The position numbers and the translations under genes are program-made. A stretch of DNA of 64,000 nt from Protea cynaroides (lineage: Eukaryota > Streptophyta > Magnoliopsida > Proteales > Proteaceae), in contig CM053267.1 of NCBI GenBank assembly GCA_028583415.1, forward strand, positions 41,590,834 to 41,654,833, written 5' to 3'. The notes under the pieces are model-generated. The model worked only from the letters and a program-made list of their open reading frames with translations, ran no database searches and was not told the DNA's origin. Positions within the stretch are counted from its first letter, which is position 1, and each line of letters starts with the position of its first letter. Shown here one piece after another: positions 10,997 to 22,575 of this stretch.

Positions 10997-12647
10997 GCGT
11001 CCAAATCATCTCCTCCACGGCTCCCCGGCTCCCACCTCATCTGATGCGTGCTGAGCGCTCAAATTAAATTACCTTACTTTGAAATGTAGATAGTAGCAAG
11101 TAAGGGTCGAACCCATAAGGATTGTATATTCAAGATTAAAATGTTTAATTAACCTAAAAAGAGAAAAACAAATGAAAATGAAATAAGACTCAGAAAATAA
11201 TCAATTGTTGTACTAAAGTTGATTCTGATTAATCTTATTAGCACAACTTCATTGGCTATCCTATGTATGGAGGGGGTATGTTTGCAATAGAAAAGAACAG
11301 TAATTAATTATCTAAAATGCAAGAATAAAGAGCAAGGTAATACAAATATCAAAGATTAAACCAATAAGAGAAAGCTTCGGTCAAAATGATACTTACACCA
11401 TCTTCGTAAACATGTTCATCGACATAAAGGATAATCAATTCCAATTGAATAATCAATCAAGAAAATTAGGACTAGACATAAAATCCTTAGTCTTTCTTTA
11501 AGATTGGTCTATTAAAATATAGCTTATTAATAGTATCATTACTCTTAAATCAATCTCAAGACTAGGCTCTAAATTTGATTCAGAAATAGCAATAACAATT
11601 AGAAAGACGATTAAAATTAAACGTTAAGCACACACCAGCGTGATTTAATTATTTTAATCTGATTTCTCCTAGGAATATAACATTAACTTGTCCATTAACA
11701 TTAATCCCCACTGATATAGAATAATCAATTGATAGCAATTCAATTCTAATCTAACAATCGATTAGATAAATAAATCAATTAATAGTACTCCTAATCAACC
11801 CATTCATCAATCATTATACACATAAATTGAAAGAAAAACAAATATTCAATTAAAAATAATAAATAAAAACAAGTCTCACAAGTTTACAATGATGGTTTCA
11901 GCTCCGTCTAACCAAAGATAAGAAAGTTAGCCACACATGACTTCTTCAATAACACAAAAGAAAGAGAGTTGTTCTTCAGCCACTGTCTTCTTTCTCAATC
12001 ACTCTTGGATGCTCTTTACATAGGCTTTACATTGTTTAAATAGCCAAAATACAAGATTAAAATTGGTATGCCTAGATTTGACAACCTTATTACATGAAAA
12101 TAAAAATTAAACAAAATCTTTATTCCTAGATTATATGAAAATCATTCCATTATCAAACAATTGTCACCCCCAAATCTATCAAATTTTGTAAGATTCCATA
12201 GTGGTGTATATTATCCTCAAGATTTTCAATAATCAATCAAGGTCTTCCAATAGTGAACCTTCCGTGTGTAGCAACCTTCCTTCTCTGGTTTAGATTTGGA
12301 TCAATTTTCCAGATCAGATTTTAAAACCACATTTGGAAGCCCAAACAAACTCTTTCCATGTCAGAATTTACATGAAATTCAAAATGTTATTATTAAGAGT
12401 GCTATAATTTTTTCATCTTTTATTAATTAATTAATAAGATTTTTAAAATATATCAAACTCATAAAATAAATTATATTAAGCTCAATAAGATATAAAACAC
12501 CCATAATGCAAAAGAAATAAAAAAATATAAAATTATACACTTATCACCATCCAACCGTTGGAGGGGTGAGCCGGCTCAAACTCCAACCCCCTCCAACAGC
12601 TGAATGGGGTGGGAGCCGGGGAGCCGTGGATGAGAGGATTCGGTTCC
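10997..12647. mobile_element. Foldback element B, split by a later insertion
   Basis: The left arm (10997-11041) and right arm end (to 12647) are inverted copies sharing CCACGGCTCCCCGGCTCCC. The 9-bp flanks ATAAGAAGG are identical (10988-10996 and 12648-12656). The arms are parted by the insertion at 11042-12546. Without it the element would be about 146 bp, similar to elements A and H. Confidence 0.75.
11042..12546. mobile_element. Probable solo LTR-like insertion nested in foldback B
   Basis: A 1505-bp AT-rich insertion starting TGATGCGTG and ending ACTTATCA. It is flanked by TCATC (11037-11041) and CCATC (12547-12551), a 4-of-5 match to a 5-bp duplication. It has no coding signal. TG...CA ends with a 5-bp duplication suggest a solo LTR, but the family is not recognised and the ends are also weakly inverted. 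Confidence 0.5.
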
Positions 12648-12737
12648 ATAAGAAGGCAAGTACAAGTATTCAAGAAAAGGAGTGAAATGATCAGTTCACA
12701 CCTTGTGCAAGGGGACAGTTCAATAGAAAATGTTTTC

Positions 12738-12740
<3 letters not shown>

Positions 12741-12780
<40 letters not shown>

Positions 12781-12788
12781 TTAATAAT
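12741..12788. repeat. TAA microsatellite
   Basis: A nearly pure run of AAT/TAA triplets with one interruption close to the 3' end. Confidence 0.9.
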
Positions 12789-13014
12789 AAAGAAAAAAAA
12801 CACTTTCTCATAATGCCATTAATGTAGGGAATCTCCCACGCCATACCAATGGGTGAGCAGAAAATTTGTATTGCCAATGGGGACTCACATAGTCGAGGAC
12901 GAGAGAGAAAAAGTCGGAATATGAAAAGGTGTGGGAATGGTTCCTAGAGAGTGGCATTGTGGGATCTTTTTCCCTAAAAGGAAAGAAAAGAAATGTATGA
13001 GCTAGGCTCCCCCC

Positions 13015-13015
<1 letters not shown>

Positions 13016-13057
<42 letters not shown>
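13016..13057. repeat. CT microsatellite
   Basis: CT dinucleotide run with one TTT interruption. The minus-strand open frame across it encodes only an Arg-Glu repeat. Confidence 0.9.
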
Positions 13058-13208
13058 ACATCTCCTCTCTTCCTTCTACTAGCAAATTTGCCATTGCCCT
13101 TCCCCATTGGTGAACGCAAGAAATCCCGCTGCTCATATGTCCTTCCATTTTCTTTTTATTTTGGTGGCATTGCAATATATATAAACATACATAAAAAGAA
13201 ACGGAAAA

Positions 13209-13367
13209 AGATCCTCTGTAGTGAAGCTAAAGTGACACTGAGGATCATATCCACTAAAAGTGCATCAAGATATGTCTGATGCACTTTGAGTGGCCAAAGA
13301 AGACATCTCGATGCACTTTGAGTGATTGAGATCCTCACTGCCACTTCAGCCTCACTACAGAGGATCC
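13209..13367. mobile_element. Inverted-repeat MITE (GATCCTCTGTAGTGA ends)
   Basis: The left arm GATCCTCTGTAGTGAAGC and the reverse complement of the right arm GATCCTCTGTAGTGAGGC match over about 45 bp. The centre repeats TGCACTTTGAGTG and GTGCATC words. It is related to the element at 27173-27288. Confidence 0.7.
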
Positions 13368-13690
13368 CAATACAAAAGAAATAGTTCCGGAAAACATTAA
13401 CACACAAAGAAAGTATTTGTTGTTTAACTCCTTTTTTATTTTTTTATTTTTATGAAAGAAGCTTATTTATTTATTGGTGTAGACCATAAAGATGTTAGGT
13501 GACAAACTACCTGAATCTAGGGATCCAAAATAGGCCAAACCATCGTATATGATGCCAATAGAGCCTTTATAGCTAAGGAATAAGCAATGCTATGTTTAAA
13601 GTAGGGTTGTAAATATAGAATATTTTCAAGAATCAGGACACAGTGATAATATGGGAATCCATGCTTCTGCAACAAATAATTCACCATAGC

Positions 13691-13930
13691 CTAATTGTTC
13701 GGCTCCACTTGCAGATGTTCAACCCCTTCATTAATCACGACTAGTAAAGCTATATGAATTGCTAATGCCTCCCCCATAAGAGGATCAAAGGAACTAAGTG
13801 CTTTAGGGATTGCAAAAATTAGAAAACCAACATGATCACGACAAATGCATCTAAGACCACCAAGCTTAGTTGAAATAAAGCTTACATTTATGTTCAACTT
13901 AAAATAAGTAGGAGGAGGTGGCTTCCAGAC
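13691..13930 (-). pseudogene. LINE RNase H domain remnant
   Basis: Read on the minus strand: WKPPPPTYFKLNINV, then GGLRCICRDHVGF, KALS, PLMGEALAIHIAL and GVEHLQVE. This is the order of the RNase H-like domain at the end of plant L1-type LINE ORF2 (WxPP, D-A, GG-G-v-RD-G, EA-A---AL, E-D). The catalytic Asp positions are replaced (INVS rather than VDGA; EPNN rather than ESD), and a stop follows. It is a dead fragment. Confidence 0.7.
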
Positions 13931-14148
13931 TGAGCTTCCATCATAGGTGGCTCCTCAGACGAGATAGAGGCGGTTGTTATTGAAGAGGACAAAGTGGTCA
14001 GATAAACCTAACAATTACACTCTGCAAACATAATGACATTTGAAGGTATGAGAATCTGTTTGCCAAAAATTTGATCATTACCGAAGTGGCATAACTGCCA
14101 ATAGATAAAAGAACACAATGCCTTGAGTGCCTGACTCTATAATTTGTT

Positions 14149-14380
14149 GGATCCAAATCCTCTCCTCTTAGAGGTTCGAGAGGCGGGGCGGCTACTGCCG
14201 GCCGATGCCCAACACGTGGGTGTTGGCTGGATCTGAGCCCTCCATCTGAGCCGATAAAGTAAGCCAATAGAGAGTATTGGCTTATACATTGGCTCGGATC
14301 TAATTGACACCCACATGTCGGGCATCGATTAATGAGAGTCACCCTCCTCCCGAACCCCTGGGAGGAGAGGATTTAAATAC
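14149..14380. mobile_element. Foldback element C (232 bp)
   Basis: Ends GGATCCAAATCCTCTCC and GGAGAGGATTTAAATAC are inverted. Flanks TAATTTGTT (14140-14148) and TAATTTGCC (14381-14389) match at 7 of 9 positions. The interior carries GATCTGAGCC and GGCTCGGATC arms. Confidence 0.7.
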
Positions 14381-14389
14381 TAATTTGCC

Positions 14390-15990
14390 CAACCTTTAAG
14401 AGGAAAACCATTCATTTATCCAAGCCAAAAAAAAAATTATTTTACTTTCAACCACCCCCCTGGCCTCACAAGCAAAAATAAAAAAAAATAAAAAAAAAAA
14501 TCATTACCAGACAAATAGCAAAGTTGTAACCATTTTAAACCTTCAAAAATTCAAAAATTTACGTCGAAACTAAAAATTACGGGTGTCAAAACTGTTTCAA
14601 ACCCAAAATCAAAAACCAAATTTTCCCTCTATTATCTATTATGATTAATAATTGATTTTGATAAACATTCTAAAACCATTTAAACCAAAACTACAGTGCA
14701 CCCCTAAATCAAAACCACATTATTTAACACCCTCACTGATGGCTAAAGATTTTCTCCTTTTCCCTCTTTAGATAGCTCCAGTATAACCACAACTGTAACT
14801 ACTAATCCAAGACTCAATTTTTTTATTAATAAGAAGTATATATTAACTGGGGAGAAAAAGGAACCGGCCGGCGGATTTTCGGTCATGCAGTTTGAATGCT
14901 GGCTCTCCCTCTCCCCATCCGGTTGTAATTTACTCCCTTTTGTTGAATGTTACAGGGAGGTCTTGGTTCTCCCCCATCCGGTTAAGCCCTTTTGAATTAC
15001 TAGGGTTGAATACCAAAACCTCATCTACCACGTTTGGTCCACCACAAGAACAGTGTGGTGATGGCTATATTATATACAGACATGTAAAGTTAACGAGTAA
15101 TAACAACAGAACGTGAACACCCACCACCACCACCACCTTTTGCAATAAATGGTTGCTCATCAGAATCACTAACCTGCCAATCTCTACAATGGAATCACGA
15201 TAGATGAAGATTAACAGGAGAGGCCAAAAAAAAGGGGAAAAAGATTTCAGGGTTTGTTTTGAATCGTTTGTTAATGTTGTCATAATCCTGAAACACCTTT
15301 TTTTTCTGATTCTGGTCCCTGTTCTTACATCCTATAAATAAGCAAACATGCTGCTCGAGCATGAATCTCTATCCAGCATTCTCCTTTCTGACTCTAGTCC
15401 CTGTTCTTACATCCCATAAATAAGCAAACAGCAGAACTCCATCCATCATCCTCTCCAGGTACTCAATGCAAACCAATACGAAAACTTCTCTCGATTTCGT
15501 GAATCGGTGTTCTTTTTTTTAAGTTATTGCGTCAGAATTACAATCAAAATTATACAGTAATATACAAGAGGAAGATGGCAAATAGAGATTCCAATTTCTC
15601 TTTCTCATTCATTGAATTAGAATTTTCTCGTTTGTACAATAAAGAAAATGGGTAAGATGCAACAGATCGGCGGACCAAAACTCCAGCCCAGATCAGATCC
15701 GATCCTCCCACAATGACCGAACTTCAACAGAAGAGACCAGGTTTTCATGCCCATGAAGTTGAAGAAAGCTACCAGAACGCGGAAGCTTATACACTAATCT
15801 CCACATATAATCTAGCAAAGAAAAGTTGGGGGAAAATGAAAAAGAAGATAGACGATCATCTTCATTTACTACCTTTTTCGATTAAGTGCGAAAGAAAAAA
15901 AGGAAGAGTACAGACTACAGAGTTGAAAAAAGAAAAAAAAATGAAGGAAAAGAATTGAAGCCGACCCAGATGCAGAAATCCATTGAAGCA
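14390..15990. other. Region 3' of the ERF gene, no gene seen
   Basis: No supported coding region. It contains A/T-rich repeats and an imperfect direct duplication of about 43 bp (15306-15349 and 15389-15431; GTCCCTGTTCTTACATCC). The first copy includes a TATAAATA box and the second has CATAAATA. A plus-strand transcript starting here is possible but not shown. Confidence 0.45.
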
Positions 15991-16740
15991 TCAGAGACAT
16001 AAAGCAATGCTCCGGAAATCGTCACTGGTAACGTCGTCGACATCCAACGGTGGGAGATTGAGGTCAAAAGGCAAGGGTCTACGCAAGGAAGAGGAAGCGA
16101 TCTCACCGTCGCCATCGATAACCGAGGAAGACGAGTCACAGTCGCTGTGGCAATCGTCAGGAAGGACGGGTGGTGACGGAATATGCTTGCGGCGGTGGTG
16201 CGACCTGGCACTGGCAGCAGCAACAAGCGTCGACGACGACAGCTTGGGCCCGCTAAAGGACTCGACAGTGCTGCTTAGGTTGCTTGTTGTAGGCCTCTGA
16301 GGCGGAGGGTTTTGATGCTGGTGATGGAACTGCGGGTGATGAGGGTAATTAAGGTCGTTGGGGCTGTTGTGTTGGAAAGCAAGGGATTGGTGGTGGTGGT
16401 GGTGGTGATGTGGAACAGCAGCAGAAGCAGGAAGAGGGTGAGGAGGAGGGGATGAGGAAGAGAGAGGATCAAGAGCGAAGTTAGTCTTGGCCTTTGGACC
16501 ACGGAGGGTTCGGGCAGCCGCATCGTAAGCACGAGCAGCGTCTTCGGCGGAATCAAAGGTACCAAGCCATACCCTTGTCTTCTTCCAAGGGTCTCTGATC
16601 TCAGCTGCGAATCTACCCCACGGTCTCTTCCGTACCCCTCTGAATCTCACCTCTTTCCCTCCTCCTCCTGGTGCGATTGTTACTGCAGCCGCCGCCGCCG
16701 CCGCCGCCGTTGCCTCTGTGGTACCTTTCCCTCTTCGCAT
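15991..16740 (-). CDS. Ethylene response factor, group VIII repressor with EAR motif (ERF3/ERF7-like)
   Basis: Nuclear AP2/ERF transcription factor predicted to bind GCC-box promoters and repress them. An intronless ORF of 249 codons starts MRRGKG; the frame is open upstream but the first ATG is at 16740. A poly-Ala stretch (residues 12-19, GCC codons) precedes the AP2 domain at about 32-88, which has the hallmark blocks RGVRKRPWGRFAAEIRDP, RVWLGTFD and AARAYDAAA. A His run and Ser-rich linkers follow, then SDCDSSSSVID. The EAR repression motif FDLNLPP lies at 225-231 near the C terminus. The AP2 sequence and MRRG start point to subgroup VIIIa (AtERF3/ERF7), by memory of the family. Likely regulation by ethylene, ABA or stress is inferred from the family only. 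Confidence 0.93.
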   Translation of the reverse strand: MRRGKGTTEATAAAAAAAAVTIAPGGGGKEVRFRGVRKRPWGRFAAEIRDPWKKTRVWLGTFDSAEDAARAYDAAARTLRGPKAKTNFALDPLSSSSPPPHPLPASAAVPHHHHHHHQSLAFQHNSPNDLNYPHHPQFHHQHQNPPPQRPTTSNLSSTVESFSGPKLSSSTLVAAASARSHHRRKHIPSPPVLPDDCHSDCDSSSSVIDGDGEIASSSLRRPLPFDLNLPPLDVDDVTSDDFRSIALCL

Positions 16741-17713
16741 GGCCTCGGAAAGGAGCGTCGGGGAAAACAAGAGATTCGGACAAATCTGCTCTTCAAGATG
16801 ATGAGATCTTAAAATGAATCAATGATATATACACAAAATTTAGACCAAAAACAAAAGATCAGAAGGAGAAAAGAAGACCAAGGAGGAAGACAAAAAGTCA
16901 GGAGAGAGAGAGAGAGAGAGATGGAGAGATGGAGAGATGGAGAGATGAGGGAGGTTTGGACTTGGGATGGGTTAGAGGTTCTGAAGGGCGAATGTTAAAG
17001 GGAAGATTGGGTTGGGTGATGAGGTTTGGGGGGAATCCCTGCCTTGAAATCTGGCCTCCACCCTCTTAACAAATCTCTCTCTCTCTCTTTCTCTCTCTAG
17101 TTCCTCTTTCCTTCCTCTTCCCTCCTTTCTCGATTTCTCTACCATCTCACGCCCCCACAAACCGACTTGATTGCTTCTCTGTTTACTTTTTTTTTAATTT
17201 TAATAAAAAATTTAAAATGACCAAAACACCCCTCATTTTATTTTTTTCCCCTCAACAAAATCGTATGTTTTTTCTGGTTTGATGCTAGTAGCATGCGTGG
17301 AAGAAAAGGATACAAGAGAGTTTGTCTTCCATTGTGGGTTAAGAGGATCCCACCGTTGGATTTAATTATTATTTTTTCAATTTTTAATCAGAATTATTTT
17401 TTTATTAAATAATGACAAAAAAAATTAAAAAAAAGGCTGCATCATTCTAGAAACCTACGCTAACCCACAGGAAAGGTAAAATGATCAAACACACCCTCAT
17501 TGACGCCGCGCTCATTGCCCCTGTGTTAGTGTAAAGCCATGCAGCTTGGCAGCTTACCCTTCTCATATAAAAAATGTCATTTCCATTTTATTAGTAATCT
17601 CATCTAAGTGTCGAAAACCCATGGGTGAAGTTCAAAAGTATATGTTTGGTATTCATATTCATGGGGTTACAGTAATATTGATTTCTCAGTCGAGAGAAAA
17701 TGCTTTTTATCAA

Positions 17714-17752
<39 letters not shown>

Positions 17753-18233
17753 AAATGCTCACTCTTGATGGAGAAAAATATTTTCCTAAAACGAATTAGT
17801 TAGTAGTAGCTCATACTTTTTTTACCCACCTCATATTTTTACTTGAGTCTTGTTGATACTTGAAAGGATCTGACACGTGATTAATATAAATCAGTCTTTA
17901 GATATCCTCAATCAAAATTGCGTGACTATAAAATACGGGACAATTTTTTATAAAAAGATGTAGGTAAAAAGAAGAATGAAATTGATTTTAAAAATAGGGT
18001 TCAGGCTTCCTAAACTGTTCATCATTTTGAGTTATGTAGATAAACCATTTGGCAGAGAGAATTATGCATTCAATATCTATGATACTTCAATGAATATTGT
18101 TCATTTTTTCAAAATCATATAATTCTAGATTTTCAAAATCTTATTTTGCATTTTTGAATCATTTTAATTGGAAATATCTAATATAGGGAAAAATAGGAAA
18201 ACGCTCACAGCGTAATAGCAAATGCAAATATGT
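16741..18233. other. ERF upstream region
   Basis: 5' leader and promoter side of the ERF gene. It has GA runs at about 16904-16920 and a CT-rich block at 17070-17110, common in plant leaders, and a TA microsatellite at 17719-17750. No TATA position can be fixed with confidence. No other gene is seen. Confidence 0.5.
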
Positions 18234-18242
18234 TAAGTCTTG

Positions 18243-18460
18243 GGATTCAAATCTTCTCCTCTAAGAGAATTTGAAGGAGAAATGGCGCATCATTTGGATG
18301 GATGACACCTGGGGGCTTGAATGAACGAGCAGACAAGCTGAGCCGACAAGGGAGTGTCGCTTGGATAGAAGACTCAGATTCACCCGAGCCTCAGGTGTCG
18401 TCCATCCAATTGAAGTGCCACTTCTCCTCTAGATTCTCTTGGAGGAGAGGAGGTGGATCC
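18243..18460. mobile_element. Foldback element D (218 bp)
   Basis: Ends GGATTCAAATCTTCTCCTC and GAGGAGAGGAGGTGGATCC are inverted. Flanks TAAGTCTTG (18234-18242) and TAAGTCCTA (18461-18469) match at 7 of 9. The arms share GATGACACCTG / CAGGTGTCGTC. Confidence 0.7.
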
Positions 18461-18469
18461 TAAGTCCTA

Positions 18470-19635
18470 TATAAATTCAGAGACTGGAGTTTGAATCCTA
18501 ACCCCTAACCCCTACCAGATGTATACATACATCTAATGTTCTTTATTCTTCTGCCTCAAGAACAACCCCTTAGAAATAGATAGAAATTCTCTCCATCTGT
18601 CCAATTGCCCAATTGAATATTGAACGACTGGGATACACTGACATATATTCCAATATAATCTTAACCATATATCCAATATTCGACTAAAGGACTGAACAGA
18701 TTAAGAGGATTTCTATGCCTTATTCTATGCCTTAGAAACTCAATTCCATATCTCTTGAAGTCATAGTAGGCATTATAGCACCAAACCAAATATAGATTCT
18801 TAAGAAAAATCAACATGAAGTAAAGCTCAAGCAGTTGCCCCATTGGTATTGGGGGTATTGTAAGTGGGAGGAGGGTTGTAGGCTTAGCATGTGAGGAGAT
18901 TATGAATACATGATAATCTGCACAAAAATTATAAATAATTTTAGCCGCTGGCATGGCAGGGTTTGCCGGCAAGGGTTGCCCCGCAACTCAAGGGTATCAC
19001 CATTCCCGAACAATTTTCAATTGGAGAAAGAAATCCCAACCAACGAAATATAAAACACAAATGAGATAGAAACGAAATAATCCCACGAATTCTAGTGCCC
19101 ACAGTCCACACCCCAACTCCTAAAATAAATAATAAAAAAAAGAGGCCAGTTCTTCAATCAGGAGTACATATAAACCGGTTTTATGTTTGATGGATCCCAC
19201 AAATGTAGATCCCATTATGTGATGGTATTAATGGGCCCACCAACCAAGTAAAGATGGTGGATTCGAATTTGAGATTTGTGAAACCCCATTTCATTATTTT
19301 CATATTTTTGAAGTCATCTTCTCTCTTAACTGAGAATAGTTCATCTATGTGGACTTGTATCTTCTTAAAGAATCCATCATCCTTCATATCTAATGGGTCT
19401 TACACTTTAGAGATAGGTCCCATACCACATCAATAGTGATGAATCCCATGAAGAATACATATCCGAACTTTATCTTATCCTGTTGTTTTGAGCGACGTTC
19501 AACAAAGCACTCATTTCTCTGGCGACTCTCTTCTCCTCTACGGCGGCTCTCTTCCCCTCTAAGGCGACTCTTCCTTGACGACTCTCTTCCCAGGCATCTC
19601 TCTTATCCGAAGACCCATCTCACTTTCAGAGCTGA
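18470..19635. other. Intergenic, no gene seen
   Basis: No coding signal. Short imperfect repeats of GGCGACTCTCTTC occur at 19500-19600, just before the ascorbate oxidase relic. Confidence 0.5.
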
Positions 19636-20338
19636 ATGAAAGATATGAGAATTCAAAAGATGATAATTCCCTTCCATTACCCAAGTTTTCCTGCCGGGTT
19701 GCTTTTTGTGACTGTTCTTCTAGTATGTCTGTCAACAGGTCCAGCGGTTGAAGCTAAAATTCACCGCTACAAATGGGAAGTGAAGTATGAAGACAAATCC
19801 CAGAATTGCTACAAATAGCTGGTGATTACCATCAATGGCATAACACCTGAGCCCACCATATTGGCACAGCAAGGTGTTACCATCATTGTGGAGCTTAAGA
19901 ACAGTTTGCTTACTGAGAATGTTCAGATATTTGTGTGAAGTTAAGTGAGTTTTCACCATCTGGTGGGTTTTCACAATCCCAACGATTTTTGGGATTACTG
20001 GAGGCTCCCTCCCACCTCTTCGCACCAAGCGCATCGCAGCCCACGAAGCTGGGCGTCAGGTAAACTCTTTCTCTCTCCTCTGTTCCTACTCCCACTTATT
20101 TCTGCAACTTGGTATATTCACTGGGTAATGGGTCAAGGCCCACTTCATTTACTCCAAAAAAGAAAAATTGGAACAGTTCTTTCTCTGTTTTTCATAATGT
20201 TTCAGTTACTATTGATACAAGAGGGAGATACAATTGCTCTGTTCTATCACCTTCTAACTTAGAAGCTGCTCTTTGTAATGCAACAAATCCAGAATGCTCT
20301 CCTTATTCCGTGATAGTAATCTCAGGGAAGACGTATTG
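19636..20338 (+). pseudogene. L-ascorbate oxidase pseudogene (5' fragments)
   Basis: The first piece (19636-19938) has an apparent signal peptide (LLFVTVLLVCLSTG), then IHRYKWEVKYEDKSQNCYK. An in-frame TAG (19816-19818) follows, then LVITINGITPEPTILAQQG and VELKNSLLTENV. This is the start of the first cupredoxin domain of apoplastic ascorbate oxidase. The IHWHG copper-binding segment that should follow is missing. A second piece (about 20205-20336) reads RGRYNCSVLSPSN, CNATNPECSPYSV and VISGKTY, matching a later part of the same family, then a stop. No functional protein is possible. Confidence 0.8.
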
Positions 20339-21957
20339 ACTTCAAGGAAGGAGAAGGTCCCCAGCGAATACAAACCCAACCATTCTACCTTCTCCGACAA
20401 CGACTTCAAGGAAAGAGAAGGTGCCTCGCGAAAGCCCTCTACTATCTTCTCTGACAAAGGTTTCCGGCGAAAGTTGAAACAACAAGAAGTTCCATTTTTC
20501 CTCTTCCATACTCTATTTGGATCGAAGAAATTAGTCTTGCCCTAATGTCTTTTATTAAGTTTAAAAAATAATAAAATTTTAAAAATATATAATGATAAGT
20601 TTACACGTGTCTAAGGGTATTTTTGGTATTCCAATAATATTTTATTAAAAAGACGCGTCATCATCTAATTCTAACATGCCTGTCATAATAAACATGGTCT
20701 GTATATATGATACATAATTAACAAATAAAGGGAGATTCGGGTAATTGTCGTCGAATTTTGAGGGCGACTGCCTTAAAGACAAAGTATAAGCGTGAAATTG
20801 GCCCATTAAATTATTGAAGGGAAGTCTACTAACATTTTCTCTATGTTTAGATTATATTAGAGTACACACCTCTCATTTTGAAACAATGACTCAACCTATT
20901 GGTCAATTTACAAGTTATTACGCTCAGCTCCATTCCGTTAGTTCTCCATTAACGTATGACATAGATATTACCGTAGTTTTGAAATATCAAAACTATCTTT
21001 TACTAAGAGTGAAATTGCCATTTTACCTTAACATCTACCCTCTCCCCCACCTACCTTAAACTAAGGATGTAAATGGATAGCCAAAAATACGGATCTGATT
21101 CGAATCAGCATCCATTTAAGGGAACTCGAATATGAGCAATCGGATTTGAATTCAAATTGCATGAGTCGGATTTTGGATGTCAAACAAATGGTCAGGATTA
21201 TATCCGCTCCATTTAGCATAGTATTAAGATGCATATAACCTTAGGTTTTAGAATGTTATGATACATATAACTTTAATATTTATATAGTCACATAAGGATT
21301 GTCTCTTATTTTTTAGGTTAGGTTATATATTTGTTTTAAATTAGGGTATTTTCTTATTTGTCATACAATTTGTATTTTAATTATATTTTTTGAATTAAAA
21401 TTAGATTTTAACTGGATATCTAGTTAAATTTCGATTTCAAATTCAAATTTGGTTTTTATTCCTCGGATGAATAGAATAGTTGGTAAACGAATTGAGATCT
21501 GAATAATGATATATCCAATTCGAATTCAATTCGTTTACATCCTATGTAAACTTCACCTTCTCCAGATTCGAAAAGCTCCATTCCTTTGCTCACTCTCCCC
21601 TACCTACACAACCTTGAGATCGGTCCATTGAATGCAATCGTATCAGGAAAGCAACTCTTTCTCCATCCTCTTTAAATGCCCAAATGCATCATCATCAACT
21701 CCAAGATGCTCACAGAGAGGCTATGCATCAATGTCGTAGGTCCTCACGTTAGACCTACAACCTTTTTGGGAAAATTCATCGAGGCGGGCAGAATCCAAGT
21801 TATCACAGTCGCACAAACCTTTGATCAGAATGTTGACCCAGCAGCGTCGATTCTCACGCCCAATCATCTAGGGAAACCCAAGTAGAATTCTTAATGACGA
21901 AGGAATCGGGAGTCTTCTTCCCCAGAACATAACAAACAGAAAAGCGGCCGTTAGGGT
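20339..21957. other. Intergenic with a MITE, no gene seen
   Basis: Directly after the pseudogene, CGACTTCAAGGAA-GAGAAGGT occurs in two near copies (20337-20430). The 69-codon open frame at 21676-21885 resembles no family I recognise and is probably chance. Confidence 0.4.
21066..21542. mobile_element. MITE with GGATGTAAA ends
   Basis: Left end GGATGTAAATGGATAG and right end CAATTCGTTTACATCC are inverted over roughly 16 bp. The interior is rich in GAATTCAAAT and ATCCGAT words. No clear target duplication. Confidence 0.5.
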
Positions 21958-21966
21958 TCGCATCAG

Positions 21967-22195
21967 GTATAGAAATTCTCTCACATTTGAGTTTGGCCGA
22001 AAGATTTGGCGGTTTGGATAGATGACCATTACCTAACTCTCAGGTGGATCTGAATTCTCCATCCGAGTCGACATCCCTGTCAGCTCAACTTGTCGGCTCT
22101 GGTGTCGGACTCGGATTTATCGAGATCAGGTGGTGATCATCCATCCGATAAGTCAAGTCTCTTGCCCAAACTTAGGCGGGAGAGGATGTAGATCC
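21967..22195. mobile_element. Foldback element E (229 bp)
   Basis: Flanks TCGCATCAG (21958-21966) and TCGCAGCAG (22196-22204) match at 8 of 9. The ends are decayed (GTATAGAAATTCTCTC; GAGAGGATGTAGATCC). The interior shares the central words of element F, 140 bp away. Confidence 0.7.
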
Positions 22196-22335
22196 TCGCA
22201 GCAGCTGCTATCGCCAGAGGTACAGGCAAATCGGGTCAATGGCGAGCCCAAAATTCCTACCTAAGGAAGATCGTGGATTGACGGTGTCGAATACCGAGCA
22301 CTACCCTTTCTTATTTCCTGAAGAAGGTTTGGGTG

Positions 22336-22566
22336 GGATCCACATCCTCTTCCGCCTGAGTTTTGGCGGGAGAGTTGGCGGCCCAGATGGATGGATGTCA
22401 CCTGGCTCTCGGGTGGATCCGAGCCCTCTATCCTAGCCGACACCCCTGTCGGCTTAGCTTGTTGGTTCGGATGGAGGGCTCGGATCCACCTGAGAGCCAA
22501 GTGACGGTCATCCATCTGGACCGCCAACTCTCCCGCCCAAACTCAGACTGGAGAGGATTTCTATAC
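22336..22566. mobile_element. Foldback element F (231 bp)
   Basis: Long inverted arms (GGTGGATCCGAGCCCTC against GAGGGCTCGGATCCACC). Ends are GGATCCACATCCTCTTC and GGAGAGGATTTCTATAC. Flanks GTTTGGGTG and GTTTGAGTG match at 8 of 9. Overlapping open frames on both strands are by-products of the hairpin. Confidence 0.8.
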
Positions 22567-22575
22567 GTTTGAGTG

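Noticed and set aside
11042..12546. Helitron as an explanation for the nested insertion
   Set aside because: It is flanked by a near 5-bp duplication and has TG...CA ends; no TC start, CTRR end or A/T insertion site was seen.
12808..13119. 103-codon minus-strand frame with an Arg-Glu run
   Set aside because: Translation of a CT microsatellite; no family resemblance.
15915..16565. Other-frame open frames over the ERF gene
   Set aside because: Shadows of the ERF coding sequence on the same or opposite strand.
22239..22572. Overlapping open frames on both strands
   Set aside because: They read through the inverted arms of foldback element F and resemble those at 29012-29571 only because the elements are related.
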